56,722 nt of DNA from an uncultured Clostridia bacterium (lineage in GTDB: Bacteria; Bacillota; Clostridia; Oscillospirales; Acutalibacteraceae). The notes below the pieces were generated by a model. That model was not told the origin of the DNA and did not search any database. It was given only the letters and a program-made list of their open reading frames with translations. Positions within the stretch are counted from its first letter, which is position 1. The number at the start of each line of letters is the position of its first letter. Positions 37,251 to 44,639 of this stretch are shown here, piece after piece. The DNA is taken from the NCBI GenBank assembly GCA_944384905.1, contig CALWVE010000014.1, positions 1 through 56,722 of the forward strand, in the 5' to 3' direction. The position numbers were made by a program, and so were the translations under genes.

Positions 37251-37682
37251 GTGTTTCAACGTTTTATTTATCAGCTCCAGCGTTTCATGTACGGCCGTTA
37301 CGGCGGGGACTCGCTGAATATTTTCCTGCTCATTTTAGGTCTTATTATTTCCTTTGCCGCGCAGATTTCCGGTGTGTTCTGGATCGGGCTGTTTGCTTAC
37401 ATCCCCGAAATTTATTTTATCTTCCGCGTGCTTTCGCGCAACATACCCGCCCGTCAGCGTGAACTGCGTGTTTTCCAGAAAGTCTGGTTCCCTGTTAAAA
37501 ATTTCTTCACCCGCACCTGCGGCGGCTGGTTCAAATACCAAGCAGAGAAATTCCGGTATCGCTCCGTATATAAATATTTCAGCTGTCCCAAATGCGGTCA
37601 GCATCTGCGCGCCCCGCGCGGCCGCGGCAAAATCCTGGTAACCTGCCAGAAATGCCATACGGAATTCAAGAAAAAAGTATAA
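37251..37682 (+). CDS. Small membrane protein with C-terminal zinc ribbon, function unknown
   Basis: A 143-residue protein beginning FQRFIYQLQRFMYGRYG, with two adjacent hydrophobic helices (about 24-62), a basic aromatic stretch, and a C-terminal four-cysteine zinc ribbon (CPKCGQHLRAPRG ... CQKCHTEF). This architecture, including the QRFMYGRYG opening, recurs in gut Clostridia but has no assigned function; the ribbon could bind nucleic acid or a protein partner at the membrane. GTG at 37251 is favoured over GTG at 37242 because AAAGG stands 8 nt before it. Confidence 0.78.
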   Translation: MFQRFIYQLQRFMYGRYGGDSLNIFLLILGLIISFAAQISGVFWIGLFAYIPEIYFIFRVLSRNIPARQRELRVFQKVWFPVKNFFTRTCGGWFKYQAEKFRYRSVYKYFSCPKCGQHLRAPRGRGKILVTCQKCHTEFKKKV

Positions 37683-37684
37683 AA

Positions 37685-37730
37685 ATAAAGTCCTCCGTAC
37701 AATCCATACTACGGAGGACTTTATTTTTGT
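37685..37730 (+). terminator. Bidirectional terminator
   Basis: AAAGTCCTCCGTA (37687-37699) pairs with TACGGAGGACTTT (37710-37722), with ATTTTTG on the plus strand and ATTTTT on the minus strand, serving both convergent genes. Confidence 0.93.
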
Positions 37731-37734
37731 AAAA

Positions 37735-38355
37735 TCAATCTGAGGTTTGACAGTTCGACTGCAAATAATCAATCCAGCCGGACAGGCTCTCTAGACTAAA
37801 ATCGGTTAAAGCCTTTTTATAAAGCGCAAATGCTTGAGGATATTCCGTCTCCATCCATTTCAGCGTCTTTTTAGGACCCAGATAAAGACGATGTAGCTTA
37901 TCGCAGAAGATTTCTAAGCTATCCGTCAGCACCCAATGCCATCGGAACGCGCCCTCGGCATCGCCCCTTTGTGCCCGCGCCAGCATTTTCACGCACCAAT
38001 CCACACTCTTCTGGATCTCTTCATCCGTTTTATGCGGAAGATTCTGCACATAGGATACAACTTGATTTTTCAGGTTTGCCCCTTTATTTTCTGTGTCCAG
38101 AATCACTTCTGCATCTAAAATCTGAAGAAAAGCATCACAGTCGTATTCTTTTTCAAAATACGATTCCGGATAAACAAAGACATCCAATTGAATGCCGTCT
38201 AAAAAGCCCGTATCATGAAATACGTCATGGCTGCCGGAAATCACCAAAGCGTCAAAATCGCTGTTGAGATTTTGGGTACCGTCTCGATACGAACCATAAA
38301 TAAGGATAGAAAGCGGATGATAGGTCTGCTTTAAATACGCAATGATCTTTTCCAT
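37735..38355 (-). CDS. Nucleotidyltransferase-domain protein
   Basis: A 206-residue protein whose N terminus has the polymerase-beta-type nucleotidyltransferase motif GSYRDGTQNLNSDFDALV (about residues 21-38; the GS and DxD positions are intact), followed by a helical C-terminal half typical of aminoglycoside-adenylyltransferase-like or HEPN-linked enzymes. The substrate is unknown. It is more AT-rich than its neighbours, perhaps acquired. AAGGT lies 7 nt before the ATG. Confidence 0.78.
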   Translation of the reverse strand: MEKIIAYLKQTYHPLSILIYGSYRDGTQNLNSDFDALVISGSHDVFHDTGFLDGIQLDVFVYPESYFEKEYDCDAFLQILDAEVILDTENKGANLKNQVVSYVQNLPHKTDEEIQKSVDWCVKMLARAQRGDAEGAFRWHWVLTDSLEIFCDKLHRLYLGPKKTLKWMETEYPQAFALYKKALTDFSLESLSGWIDYLQSNCQTSD

Positions 38356-38412
38356 AAAATTTACCTTATTATCCTTAAATCTGATCGCCTGCCAAATAAG
38401 AAAGCGGGACTT

Positions 38413-39168
38413 TTATGCCAGAAGCCCGATGATTCCCTGTACACCATACGCCAGCGCAAAAATCACAGGCTGATGCACGATATACACGATGAGCGCATGC
38501 CGCCCCAGCCAGGATAAAAACGGGATGCGGCGCGTGTACATCCATTTCGGGAAGCGCTCTTCCGCGGCCAGCCGACCCACGAACGTTCCAGCCAAAAAAA
38601 CAAAAATCCACGGCAGAATCGGGAAGTAATCGGCCGAATAAAACGACGAGCTATGAAATCCCAGCGGCGCCAGGCAGTCTGTCTGATACAAAGCACCCGG
38701 CAGCTTGATGGCAAAACAGGCAACACCTTCGCCCACCTGAAACGTGGCCAAATACAACACCACACAGACGGCAAGCCCCACCGCAAGCGGCACCCGCCGA
38801 ATCGGCTTCTGAATACAGCCGAACAGCAGCATCGCGCACGAAAGAAAATGCAGAATACCAAACAAAATCCGCTCTTGCGGCAGAAAGACAACGGTTACCA
38901 GCGTAACCAGCAGCGCTACAGCCAATAGTTTTGCGCCGCGCTTGAGATTGGAATGGGACAAATCCGAGGATATGCCCGAAATAAAGATAAACAGCCCGGC
39001 AAAAAACGGCTCGGCAGGCATGAAAAAGAGCAGCAGTTTCAGTCCCCAATCCAGCCCAAACACAAAGGCCAGCGAATAAAACGCATGATAAAAAATCATG
39101 CACAAAACGGCAAAACCGCGCACCTCGTCCATAAAATGAATGCGTGCGTGTGAAGTGTCACTTTTCAT
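38413..39168 (-). CDS. Membrane acyltransferase, DUF1624/heparan-alpha-glucosaminide N-acetyltransferase-like
   Basis: A 251-residue polytopic membrane protein with about seven helices. The opening RIHFMDEVRGFAVLCMIFYHAFY is the conserved first helix of the HGSNAT/DUF1624 group, with FIFISGISSDLSHSNLKRGAKLL and GRHALIVYIVHQPV also typical. Relatives transfer acetyl groups to sugars across the membrane. ATG at 39168 is supported by GGGAGG 5 nt upstream; the open frame continues upstream through a repeat and is not coding there. Confidence 0.83.
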   Translation of the reverse strand: MKSDTSHARIHFMDEVRGFAVLCMIFYHAFYSLAFVFGLDWGLKLLLFFMPAEPFFAGLFIFISGISSDLSHSNLKRGAKLLAVALLVTLVTVVFLPQERILFGILHFLSCAMLLFGCIQKPIRRVPLAVGLAVCVVLYLATFQVGEGVACFAIKLPGALYQTDCLAPLGFHSSSFYSADYFPILPWIFVFLAGTFVGRLAAEERFPKWMYTRRIPFLSWLGRHALIVYIVHQPVIFALAYGVQGIIGLLA

Positions 39169-39232
39169 AAAATCCTCCCTTGTAACTAAATAAATATAAA
39201 TGAAAGCCCATGCCATGCCGCAAACACTCGTT

Positions 39233-39406
39233 ACACAAACGAAAAAGTTTCGATCAAACCTTTTCAAAGGTTTGCGGTTTCCAAAGGCAGCGCCTTTGGC
39301 CGCTCTCCGCAGAGAGCGGAACTCCTTTGCCTTCATAAGCGCAGGAGGGTAGCCGAAAGCGTCCGGGGGACGGTTTCGGCGTAGGGAACCCTCGCCGGGG
39401 GTTCCC
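39233..39406 (-). repeat. Multi-hairpin intergenic repeat, full copy 3 (inverted)
   Basis: On the minus strand the order matches copies 1 and 2: GGGAACCC/GGGTTCCC, CCGAAACCGTCC/GGACGCTTTCGG, the link CTACCCTCCTGCGCTT, CCGCTCTC/GAGAGCGG, CCAAAGGC/GCCTTTGG, AAACCTTT/AAAGGTTT and the tail GATCGAAACTTTTTCG. It fills most of the 413-nt gap between two divergent genes, unlike copies 1 and 2, which lie between convergent ones. The remainder of the gap (39407-39507) shows nothing. Confidence 0.88.
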
Positions 39407-39507
39407 TCATCAGCTTCAACCCGTACAATCCACCAGTCATACCTTTTCAAAAGTTTATAGTCTGATTATAACAGGTTCGCTTTTCCAATGCAACGTAATC
39501 GCGCAGC

Positions 39508-39535
39508 GGTTGACTTTTTAGCCCTTACTGCTATA
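39508..39535 (+). promoter_or_regulatory. Promoter of the SGNH hydrolase gene
   Basis: TTGACT (39508-39513), 16 nt, TGC-TATAAT (hexamer 39530-39535), an extended -10 promoter 46 nt upstream of the start. Confidence 0.82.
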
Positions 39536-39581
39536 ATGAATGCATTCGATAAACAGCCGAATAGCGGCTTAAGGGAGGAAA

Positions 39582-40652
39582 ATGATGTCCAATATAGAAA
39601 AAATTGACCCGAATTTTCAGATCGGTACCACGCTGAGCCGGGACGACCTGCATTTTTATAATGTGGAACAAACCCCGTTTTCCGTTCACGGTCTGATGCG
39701 TGAGGACGATCAGTTTGTGCGTATGCCGAAAAAAATCGCCGAAACCGTCAACGGCGGCGTCGGCGTTCTGTATGTACATACGGCGGGCGGCCGCGTGCGT
39801 TTTGCCACGGACGCGGATGCGATCGCCATTTCCGTGACGTACGGCGAGATCAGCCGCATGTCTCATTTTGCTCTGACCGGCTCTGCCGGCTTCGATTTAT
39901 ACGCCGACGGACGCTATGTTAAGACATTCCGCCCCGGATGGAATGTAGAAGGCCATTTTGAAAGCATTCTGCCCATTCCCGGAGAACGGACCATGCGGCA
40001 GATCACGCTGGAATTTCCCACTTACAGCGGCGTAAAATCGCTTTTGGTAGGGCTGCCCGAAGGAGCTCGTCTGGAAGCCGCCGCACCCTATCGCCACACG
40101 CTGCCCATCGTGTATTACGGCTCTTCCATCACGCAGGGGGGCTGCGTTTCCCGGCCGGGCAACACCTATCAGGCCATTCTGTCGCGTGAGCTGGACACAG
40201 ATTATATTAACTTGGGCTTTTCGGGCAACGCTAAGGGTGAAGCCGAGATGGCGCGCTACATCGCCTCGCTGCCCATGAGCGTGTTTGTGATGGATTACGA
40301 TCATAACGCGCCGAATGCCGAGCATCTCAAAGCCACGCATGAACCATTCTTCCGAATCATCCGCGAAGCACAGCCCAATTTGCCGGTGATTTTCGTTTCC
40401 CGCCCTACGTCGTATCTTTCGGAAGAAGAAATCCGCATGCGCGAAGTCATCCGCACAACATGGCTGCACGCTGTGGCAAACGGAGACACGCACGTCGATT
40501 TCGTCGACGGCAGCACGCTGTTCACCGGACGCGGCGGCGACAGCTGCACGGTAGACGGCTGTCACCCCAATGATCTGGGCTTTATGGCTATGGCGAACGG
40601 CATTTTGCCCGCACTGCGCCGCTGGATTGAAGTCAGCGAAGCAAAAGCCTGA
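39582..40652 (+). CDS. SGNH/GDSL hydrolase family protein with N-terminal beta domain
   Basis: A 356-residue esterase-type protein. A beta-rich N-terminal domain (about 1-170) precedes the SGNH fold: block I YYGSSITQGG with the likely nucleophile Ser182, block II GFSGNAKGE, and the terminal DGCHPNDLG with Asp325 and His328. No signal peptide is visible, so it probably acts in the cytoplasm. Related two-domain proteins are acetyl xylan or carbohydrate esterases; substrate is unknown. GGAGG precedes the double ATG. It is convergent with tcdA, one base apart. Confidence 0.87.
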   Translation: MMSNIEKIDPNFQIGTTLSRDDLHFYNVEQTPFSVHGLMREDDQFVRMPKKIAETVNGGVGVLYVHTAGGRVRFATDADAIAISVTYGEISRMSHFALTGSAGFDLYADGRYVKTFRPGWNVEGHFESILPIPGERTMRQITLEFPTYSGVKSLLVGLPEGARLEAAAPYRHTLPIVYYGSSITQGGCVSRPGNTYQAILSRELDTDYINLGFSGNAKGEAEMARYIASLPMSVFVMDYDHNAPNAEHLKATHEPFFRIIREAQPNLPVIFVSRPTSYLSEEEIRMREVIRTTWLHAVANGDTHVDFVDGSTLFTGRGGDSCTVDGCHPNDLGFMAMANGILPALRRWIEVSEAKA

Positions 40653-40653
40653 T

Positions 40654-41373
40654 TTATTCCGCCCGCGCGGCCAGATCGCGGATGACTTCTCCAGCCAGAA
40701 TCAACCCGGCACAGGCCGGAACAAAGGAATTACTGCCCGGCGGCACTTTACCGCCGGGTGTTTCTGTTTTTTGGGCACCGGCCCGCACCACGGGCGGCTC
40801 TGTGGAATACACCACTTTGAGCGCTTTGACACCGCGGCGGCGCAATTCACTGCGCATCACACGCGCCAGCGGACACACGGAAGTCTGATAGAGATCGGCC
40901 ACCTGCAAACGGGTAGGATCGAGCTTATTGCCCGCACCCATGCAGCTGATGATGGGCACACCGGCCGCCTGCGCCTGCAAAACCAGCTCGATTTTCCCGC
41001 TTACGGTATCGATGGCGTCCACCACATAATCATACTGTGAAAAATCGAACTGACCGGCCGTTTCCGGGCCATAAAATACATTATGGCAATGAACGACGCA
41101 GTCCGGATTGATCGTGGCAATCCGCTGACGGAAAGCTTCCGTTTTCTGCATGCCAACCGTTTCATGCGTGGCAATGATTTGGCGGTTGATGTTGGAAATG
41201 CTCACGGCATCGCTGTCGATGATATCTAGCGTGCCGATTCCCGCACGCGCCAGCGCTTCGATGGTGTAGCCGCCCACGCCGCCGGCACCAAACACGGCCA
41301 CCCGCGCGCCGAAAAAGACCTGCATAGCGGCTTCCCCAAACATTTTTTCTGTCCTGCAAAATGGTGTTTCCAT
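40654..41373 (-). CDS. tcdA: tRNA threonylcarbamoyladenosine dehydratase (TcdA/YgdL, ThiF fold)
   Basis: A 239-residue E1-like protein. The ATP-binding glycine motif GAGGVGG is at residues 29-35, followed by DIIDSDAVSISNINRQI, the DAIDTVSGK segment and ISCMGAGNKLDPTRL, a combination specific to TcdA, which cyclises t6A37 in tRNA to ct6A. GAGGAGG lies 5 nt before the ATG. It follows the Xre-type regulator gene by 26 nt on the same strand. Confidence 0.92.
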   Translation of the reverse strand: METPFCRTEKMFGEAAMQVFFGARVAVFGAGGVGGYTIEALARAGIGTLDIIDSDAVSISNINRQIIATHETVGMQKTEAFRQRIATINPDCVVHCHNVFYGPETAGQFDFSQYDYVVDAIDTVSGKIELVLQAQAAGVPIISCMGAGNKLDPTRLQVADLYQTSVCPLARVMRSELRRRGVKALKVVYSTEPPVVRAGAQKTETPGGKVPPGSNSFVPACAGLILAGEVIRDLAARAE

Positions 41374-41399
41374 TGTATCCTCCTCAAGAAAATTTCAGT

Positions 41400-42173
41400 T
41401 TACAAAAGCTGCGCCATGGAAAAGAAGAAATCCTGAATCCATTGCGGCAGGTGCGGCGCGGCCCCACTGATTGCGGCTCGAATTACATCGGGGTCGGCAT
41501 CGGGCCGCAGCGTTATCGCGCCGGAAACAGACGAACGGCCGATCGCAAGCGGTGCCGAAGCGGAATCGCCAATCGCAATTTTGCTTGCAAACGCCCCGCC
41601 TCCGACGGCATACATCCCAACAGCTCCGCCGCCCATGGAAAACACGCCGATCGCGGCGCCGCCCAAGGCTACCAAACCAATCGCGCATCCGCCCAGAGCA
41701 ATGCCGCCGATGCCTAGTCCGCCAAGTGCCAAAAGAAGGCCGAGCGAGATCCCGCCGAACGAAAAAATTCCGGCTGAAATGGCACCCAGCGTAAAAACGC
41801 CCACCGCCACATTGCCAACGGCAAAAATGCCCTTTGCTAAGGTGGGGCGTCTGTACCCAAGCTTTACATGCACCAACGGCAAGCCAAACAAGGTGCGTTT
41901 ACTTTTATATTCAAATACATACGGATCGGCATAATGGCGTTCATAAACCGGTTCCACCTGGGAACGGGCGACACTTTCTTCGCCCGTAACAAGATAATCC
42001 AGAGACACGCCGAACTGACGTGCGAGCGCGGTGAGATTTTCAAGATCGGGGCGCGCGGTTCCGGCTTCCCATTTTTGAACGGCCTGACGCGTAACTCCAA
42101 GCAGGTTGGCCAGCCCTTCCTGCGATAACCCAGCCCGCCTGCGCAGGGTATACAAACGTTCTTGAAAATCCAT
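41400..42173 (-). CDS. Xre-family regulator with glycine-rich decapeptide-repeat domain
   Basis: A 257-residue protein. Residues 1-66 are a helix-turn-helix domain (RAGLSQEGLANLLGVTRQAVQ, YLVTGEE). After a linker, about residues 105-185 contain roughly seven decapeptide repeats of the pattern hxxGxxAxGh, such as FAVGNVAVGV, FTLGAISAGI and VALGGAAIGV. They are strongly hydrophobic and lack charges, so they may form a beta-solenoid or a membrane-embedded stack. The C terminus is ordinary. How the repeats govern DNA binding is unknown. ATG at 42173 is chosen, with GAGG 7 nt upstream. Confidence 0.82.
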   Translation of the reverse strand: MDFQERLYTLRRRAGLSQEGLANLLGVTRQAVQKWEAGTARPDLENLTALARQFGVSLDYLVTGEESVARSQVEPVYERHYADPYVFEYKSKRTLFGLPLVHVKLGYRRPTLAKGIFAVGNVAVGVFTLGAISAGIFSFGGISLGLLLALGGLGIGGIALGGCAIGLVALGGAAIGVFSMGGGAVGMYAVGGGAFASKIAIGDSASAPLAIGRSSVSGAITLRPDADPDVIRAAISGAAPHLPQWIQDFFFSMAQLL

Positions 42174-42397
42174 TTTCATTCCTCTTTTCACGGTTTTCTT
42201 GTCTGTAAGCATACCAAATTCATCCCGATTTGACAACCAACAAGTGCGGACAATTTGACAACTACCCGTTGCGATCCCTATTTTTGCCCTTGAGACGTCA
42301 AATTTCTTTGCTTATAGCCAAATTATTTTCTAATCAGGAATTATTATAAAAAACTTAACCTCTATAATCAAAGTATCAAACGGAGGAGGGATAACCC

Positions 42398-42790
42398 ATG
42401 CGTACATGTCCGAATTGCGGCGAGCTCAACGGCGACGGAAATACCTACTGCTACAAATGCAATACCCTGCTTGAAAAAATGCCTGACTACAACAAAATCT
42501 GCCCGAAATGCAAACGTATCTATGCCGGCAACGTCGAAACCTGCGAAAAGTGTCATGTGCCGCTGGCGGTCTATACGGGAAAAGCGGCCTATAATCCCCA
42601 AACCAAACTGGAACCATGGGTCTATGTCGTGTCGATTCTTGCGCCTTATGTGGGCATCCTTCTGGGCATTATCTATCTGCTGCGCGGAGAAAAAGAGACC
42701 GCCAAACCGCTTTTTTCTATCTCCGTTTTGACCATTATAATCGGCGTATTTATTTCTATGTCTTGTGTTTACATTTGCGCGTTGTTTTAG
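42398..42790 (+). CDS. Double zinc-ribbon membrane protein
   Basis: A 130-residue protein with two N-terminal zinc ribbons (CPNCGELNGDGNTYCYKC and CPKCKRIYAGNVETCEKC) and two C-terminal membrane helices (about 76-93 and 104-128). Such zinc-ribbon plus two-helix proteins are common in Clostridia and uncharacterised. GGAGGAGG lies 8 nt before the ATG, and TATAAT at 42363-42368 could be its -10, although no matching -35 box is visible. Confidence 0.82.
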   Translation: MRTCPNCGELNGDGNTYCYKCNTLLEKMPDYNKICPKCKRIYAGNVETCEKCHVPLAVYTGKAAYNPQTKLEPWVYVVSILAPYVGILLGIIYLLRGEKETAKPLFSISVLTIIIGVFISMSCVYICALF

Positions 42791-42798
42791 TCGATCAA

Positions 42799-42826
42799 CC
42801 CGTGCCGTTTTGGGCACGGGTTTTGC
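42799..42826 (+). terminator. Terminator of the zinc-ribbon gene
   Basis: CCCGTGCC (42799-42806) pairs with GGCACGGG (42813-42820), followed by TTTTGCT. Confidence 0.82.
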
Positions 42827-42903
42827 TATATTTAAATATAAAATCGACAAGCACCTGACAGCACTTGTCGTTTTGAGGCGATTCGCCGGGGTATATGCCG
42901 GGG

Positions 42904-43146
42904 TATATAAAGAAAAACGGGAACAAGCCAAAGCTTCTTCCCGTTCCTAGTGATCCATCGGGACGACCGGCCGCAATGCGGCCTATTGGAAAAACCACCT
43001 CCGCTTCGCGGCGATACCGGTTTTCCCACTCTTCGCTGAAAACGTGCCCCCGGCACGTTTTCTTTACGCTCAGACCCTTCGGGTTCGAATCCCCTCTGGG
43101 AATATACAAAGAAAAACGGGAACAAGCCAAAGCTTCTTCCCGTTTC
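42904..43146 (-). mobile_element. tRNA-Lys-associated mini-element with duplicated tRNA 3' end
   Basis: Directly downstream of tRNA-Lys lie a terminator, then a core, then a second copy of the tRNA 3' end plus terminator. The direct repeats are 42904-42962 and 43103-43161 (59 nt, three mismatches, period 199 nt); the part inside the tRNA is TGATCCATCGGG. The core holds a 72-nt module (43029-43100) with a T-arm-like GGGTTCGAATCCCC opposite in direction to the tRNA, a CGTGCC/GGCACG palindrome, and further hairpins (CCGCTTCGCGG, GGCCGCAATGCGGCC). No protein is encoded. A sister element is at 56382-56577. Confidence 0.75.
43109..43146 (-). terminator. Terminator of tRNA-Lys
   Basis: Minus strand AACGGGAA...TTCCCGTT followed by TTTCTTTG right after the tRNA. 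An almost identical copy is at 42910-42947. Confidence 0.85.
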
Positions 43147-43222
43147 TGGTGATCCATCGGGGATTCGAACCCCGGACACCTTGATTAAAAGTCAAGTGCT
43201 CTGCCAACTGAGCTAATGGATC
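43147..43222 (-). tRNA. tRNA-Lys (anticodon TTT)
   Basis: Complete 76-nt cloverleaf on the minus strand. Acceptor GATCCAT/ATGGATC, anticodon stem CTTGA/TCAAG around loop CTTTTAA, T-arm GGGGTTCGAATCCCC, encoded CCA (complement of 43147-43149). Its 3' end is repeated 199 nt downstream. Confidence 0.97.
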
Positions 43223-43248
43223 ATATATACACTTTTTACAGCCCTAAT

Positions 43249-43277
43249 ATTATATCAATAAAGAAACAGCTTGTCAA
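43249..43277 (-). promoter_or_regulatory. Consensus promoter of tRNA-Lys
   Basis: Minus strand TTGACA (43272-43277), 17 nt, TATAAT (43249-43254): perfect consensus, 27 nt before the tRNA. Confidence 0.92.
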
Positions 43278-43336
43278 CTGCTTTTTTGCGGATTGATCCT
43301 AATTTTTTCAAAAACTTTTTGGCTTCCTTTCTTCTG

Positions 43337-43365
43337 TTTCAATCTTGTCCAAAAGCTGGTATACT
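43337..43365 (+). promoter_or_regulatory. Putative promoter of cca
   Basis: TTTCAA (43337-43342), 17 nt, TATACT (43360-43365), 33 nt before the GTG start. Confidence 0.55.
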
Positions 43366-43397
43366 AACAACAGAAACCAACGGAAAGGAGCCTGCCT

Positions 43398-44591
43398 GTG
43401 ATTCATCTGCCGCCGTCTGTACGGGTCATTTTACAGCAGCTGGAACAAAATGGTTTTGCCGCCTATGCAGTGGGGGGCTGTATCCGCAATTCTCTGCTGG
43501 GCCTTCCGGTTCACGACTGGGACCTCACCACTTCCGCAACGCCCGAAGAAATGACGGCCTGTTTTGCTGGCGAACGCCTTCTGCCCACCGGCATCCGCCA
43601 CGGCACAATGACGCTCCTGCGCGATGGCATCCCGTATGAAATCACCACATTCCGCCGGGAAAGCGGTTACATCGATCATCGCCGCCCGGATCGGGTCGAT
43701 TTTGTCCGCGATCTGCGCGAAGATCTTTTGCGGCGCGATTTTACCGCCAACGCCATGGCCTGTGATAGTACCGGCCGCCTTTCTGATCCGTTCGGCGGGC
43801 AAAATGACCTGCGGCTGCACATTCTGCGCTGTGTAGGCGATGCCGAAACACGTCTTAAAGAAGACGCGCTGCGTATTCTGCGCGCCCTGCGGTTTGCCGC
43901 CTGCTACGATTTAACGCCCGAACCGCAAACAGAAAAAGCGTTGTTCGCCCTGTGCGATACACTTGCCGCTGTTTCGCGTGAACGGGTGCTTCAGGAACTG
44001 CGCCGCATGCTCTGCGGAAAATCGGCGGGCGAAATCACCTCTCGTTTTTTCCCCGTTTTGCGTGCCGCGGTTCCCGGGCTGATGCACGAGCCGCCGCATT
44101 TGCCTTCGGATTTTCCAAACGACGAGTCCCTGCGTTTTGCGTGGCTTTTTTCCGGGCATACAGCGTCGGAAGCCGAAAGCTTTCTGCATGCCCTACGGGC
44201 AGAAAACCGCCTGCGCCGGCAAGTAACTGCGACTGTTTCGCTGCTGCCGCAGGTGCCCGATGCATCTTTGCCCGTGCTGCGCCGCCAGTTAGCGGAATAC
44301 GGCGAAACGGCTTTGCGCGGCGCACTTCGGCTTTCGGCTCTCTGCGGACAAGATTCCGCCGACGCCCAAACAGCGCTCGATCACCTGCTTGAAAACGAAA
44401 CCTGTTTTTCCGTACGCGATCTGGCCTTAAGCGGGGCCGATCTGCTGGCGCTGGGGTTTCGCGGCACGGCCATCGGAGAAACACAGCGGCAATTGCTGGA
44501 AGCCGTCTTTTCCGGACGGTGCGTCAATACACGCGAATCACTTCTTGAAGAAATTCCGCATTTACCCCCGTCTTTTAAAACTTTAACCTAA
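43398..44591 (+). CDS. cca: CCA tRNA nucleotidyltransferase
   Basis: A 397-residue class II nucleotidyltransferase that adds or repairs the 3' CCA of tRNAs. AVGGCIRNSLLG near residue 24, the metal aspartates Asp40 and Asp42 in HDWDLTT, TFRRESGYIDHRRPD, the RRDFTANAMA nucleotide-selection motif and DPFGGQNDL are all present; a helical body and tail follow. The start is GTG with AAAGGAG 7 nt upstream. All tRNAs seen here encode CCA, so the enzyme is presumably for repair or for other tRNAs. Confidence 0.95.
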   Translation: MIHLPPSVRVILQQLEQNGFAAYAVGGCIRNSLLGLPVHDWDLTTSATPEEMTACFAGERLLPTGIRHGTMTLLRDGIPYEITTFRRESGYIDHRRPDRVDFVRDLREDLLRRDFTANAMACDSTGRLSDPFGGQNDLRLHILRCVGDAETRLKEDALRILRALRFAACYDLTPEPQTEKALFALCDTLAAVSRERVLQELRRMLCGKSAGEITSRFFPVLRAAVPGLMHEPPHLPSDFPNDESLRFAWLFSGHTASEAESFLHALRAENRLRRQVTATVSLLPQVPDASLPVLRRQLAEYGETALRGALRLSALCGQDSADAQTALDHLLENETCFSVRDLALSGADLLALGFRGTAIGETQRQLLEAVFSGRCVNTRESLLEEIPHLPPSFKTLT

Positions 44592-44639
44592 CTTACCATG
44601 ACCCAATCCATGCTTTTTATACACGAAAGGATGATTTTT

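Noticed and set aside
42885..42908. Tandem 12-bp repeat (GCCGGGGTATAT twice) as an independent element
   Set aside because: Only two units, adjacent to the tRNA-Lys element; more likely part of its boundary than a separate feature.
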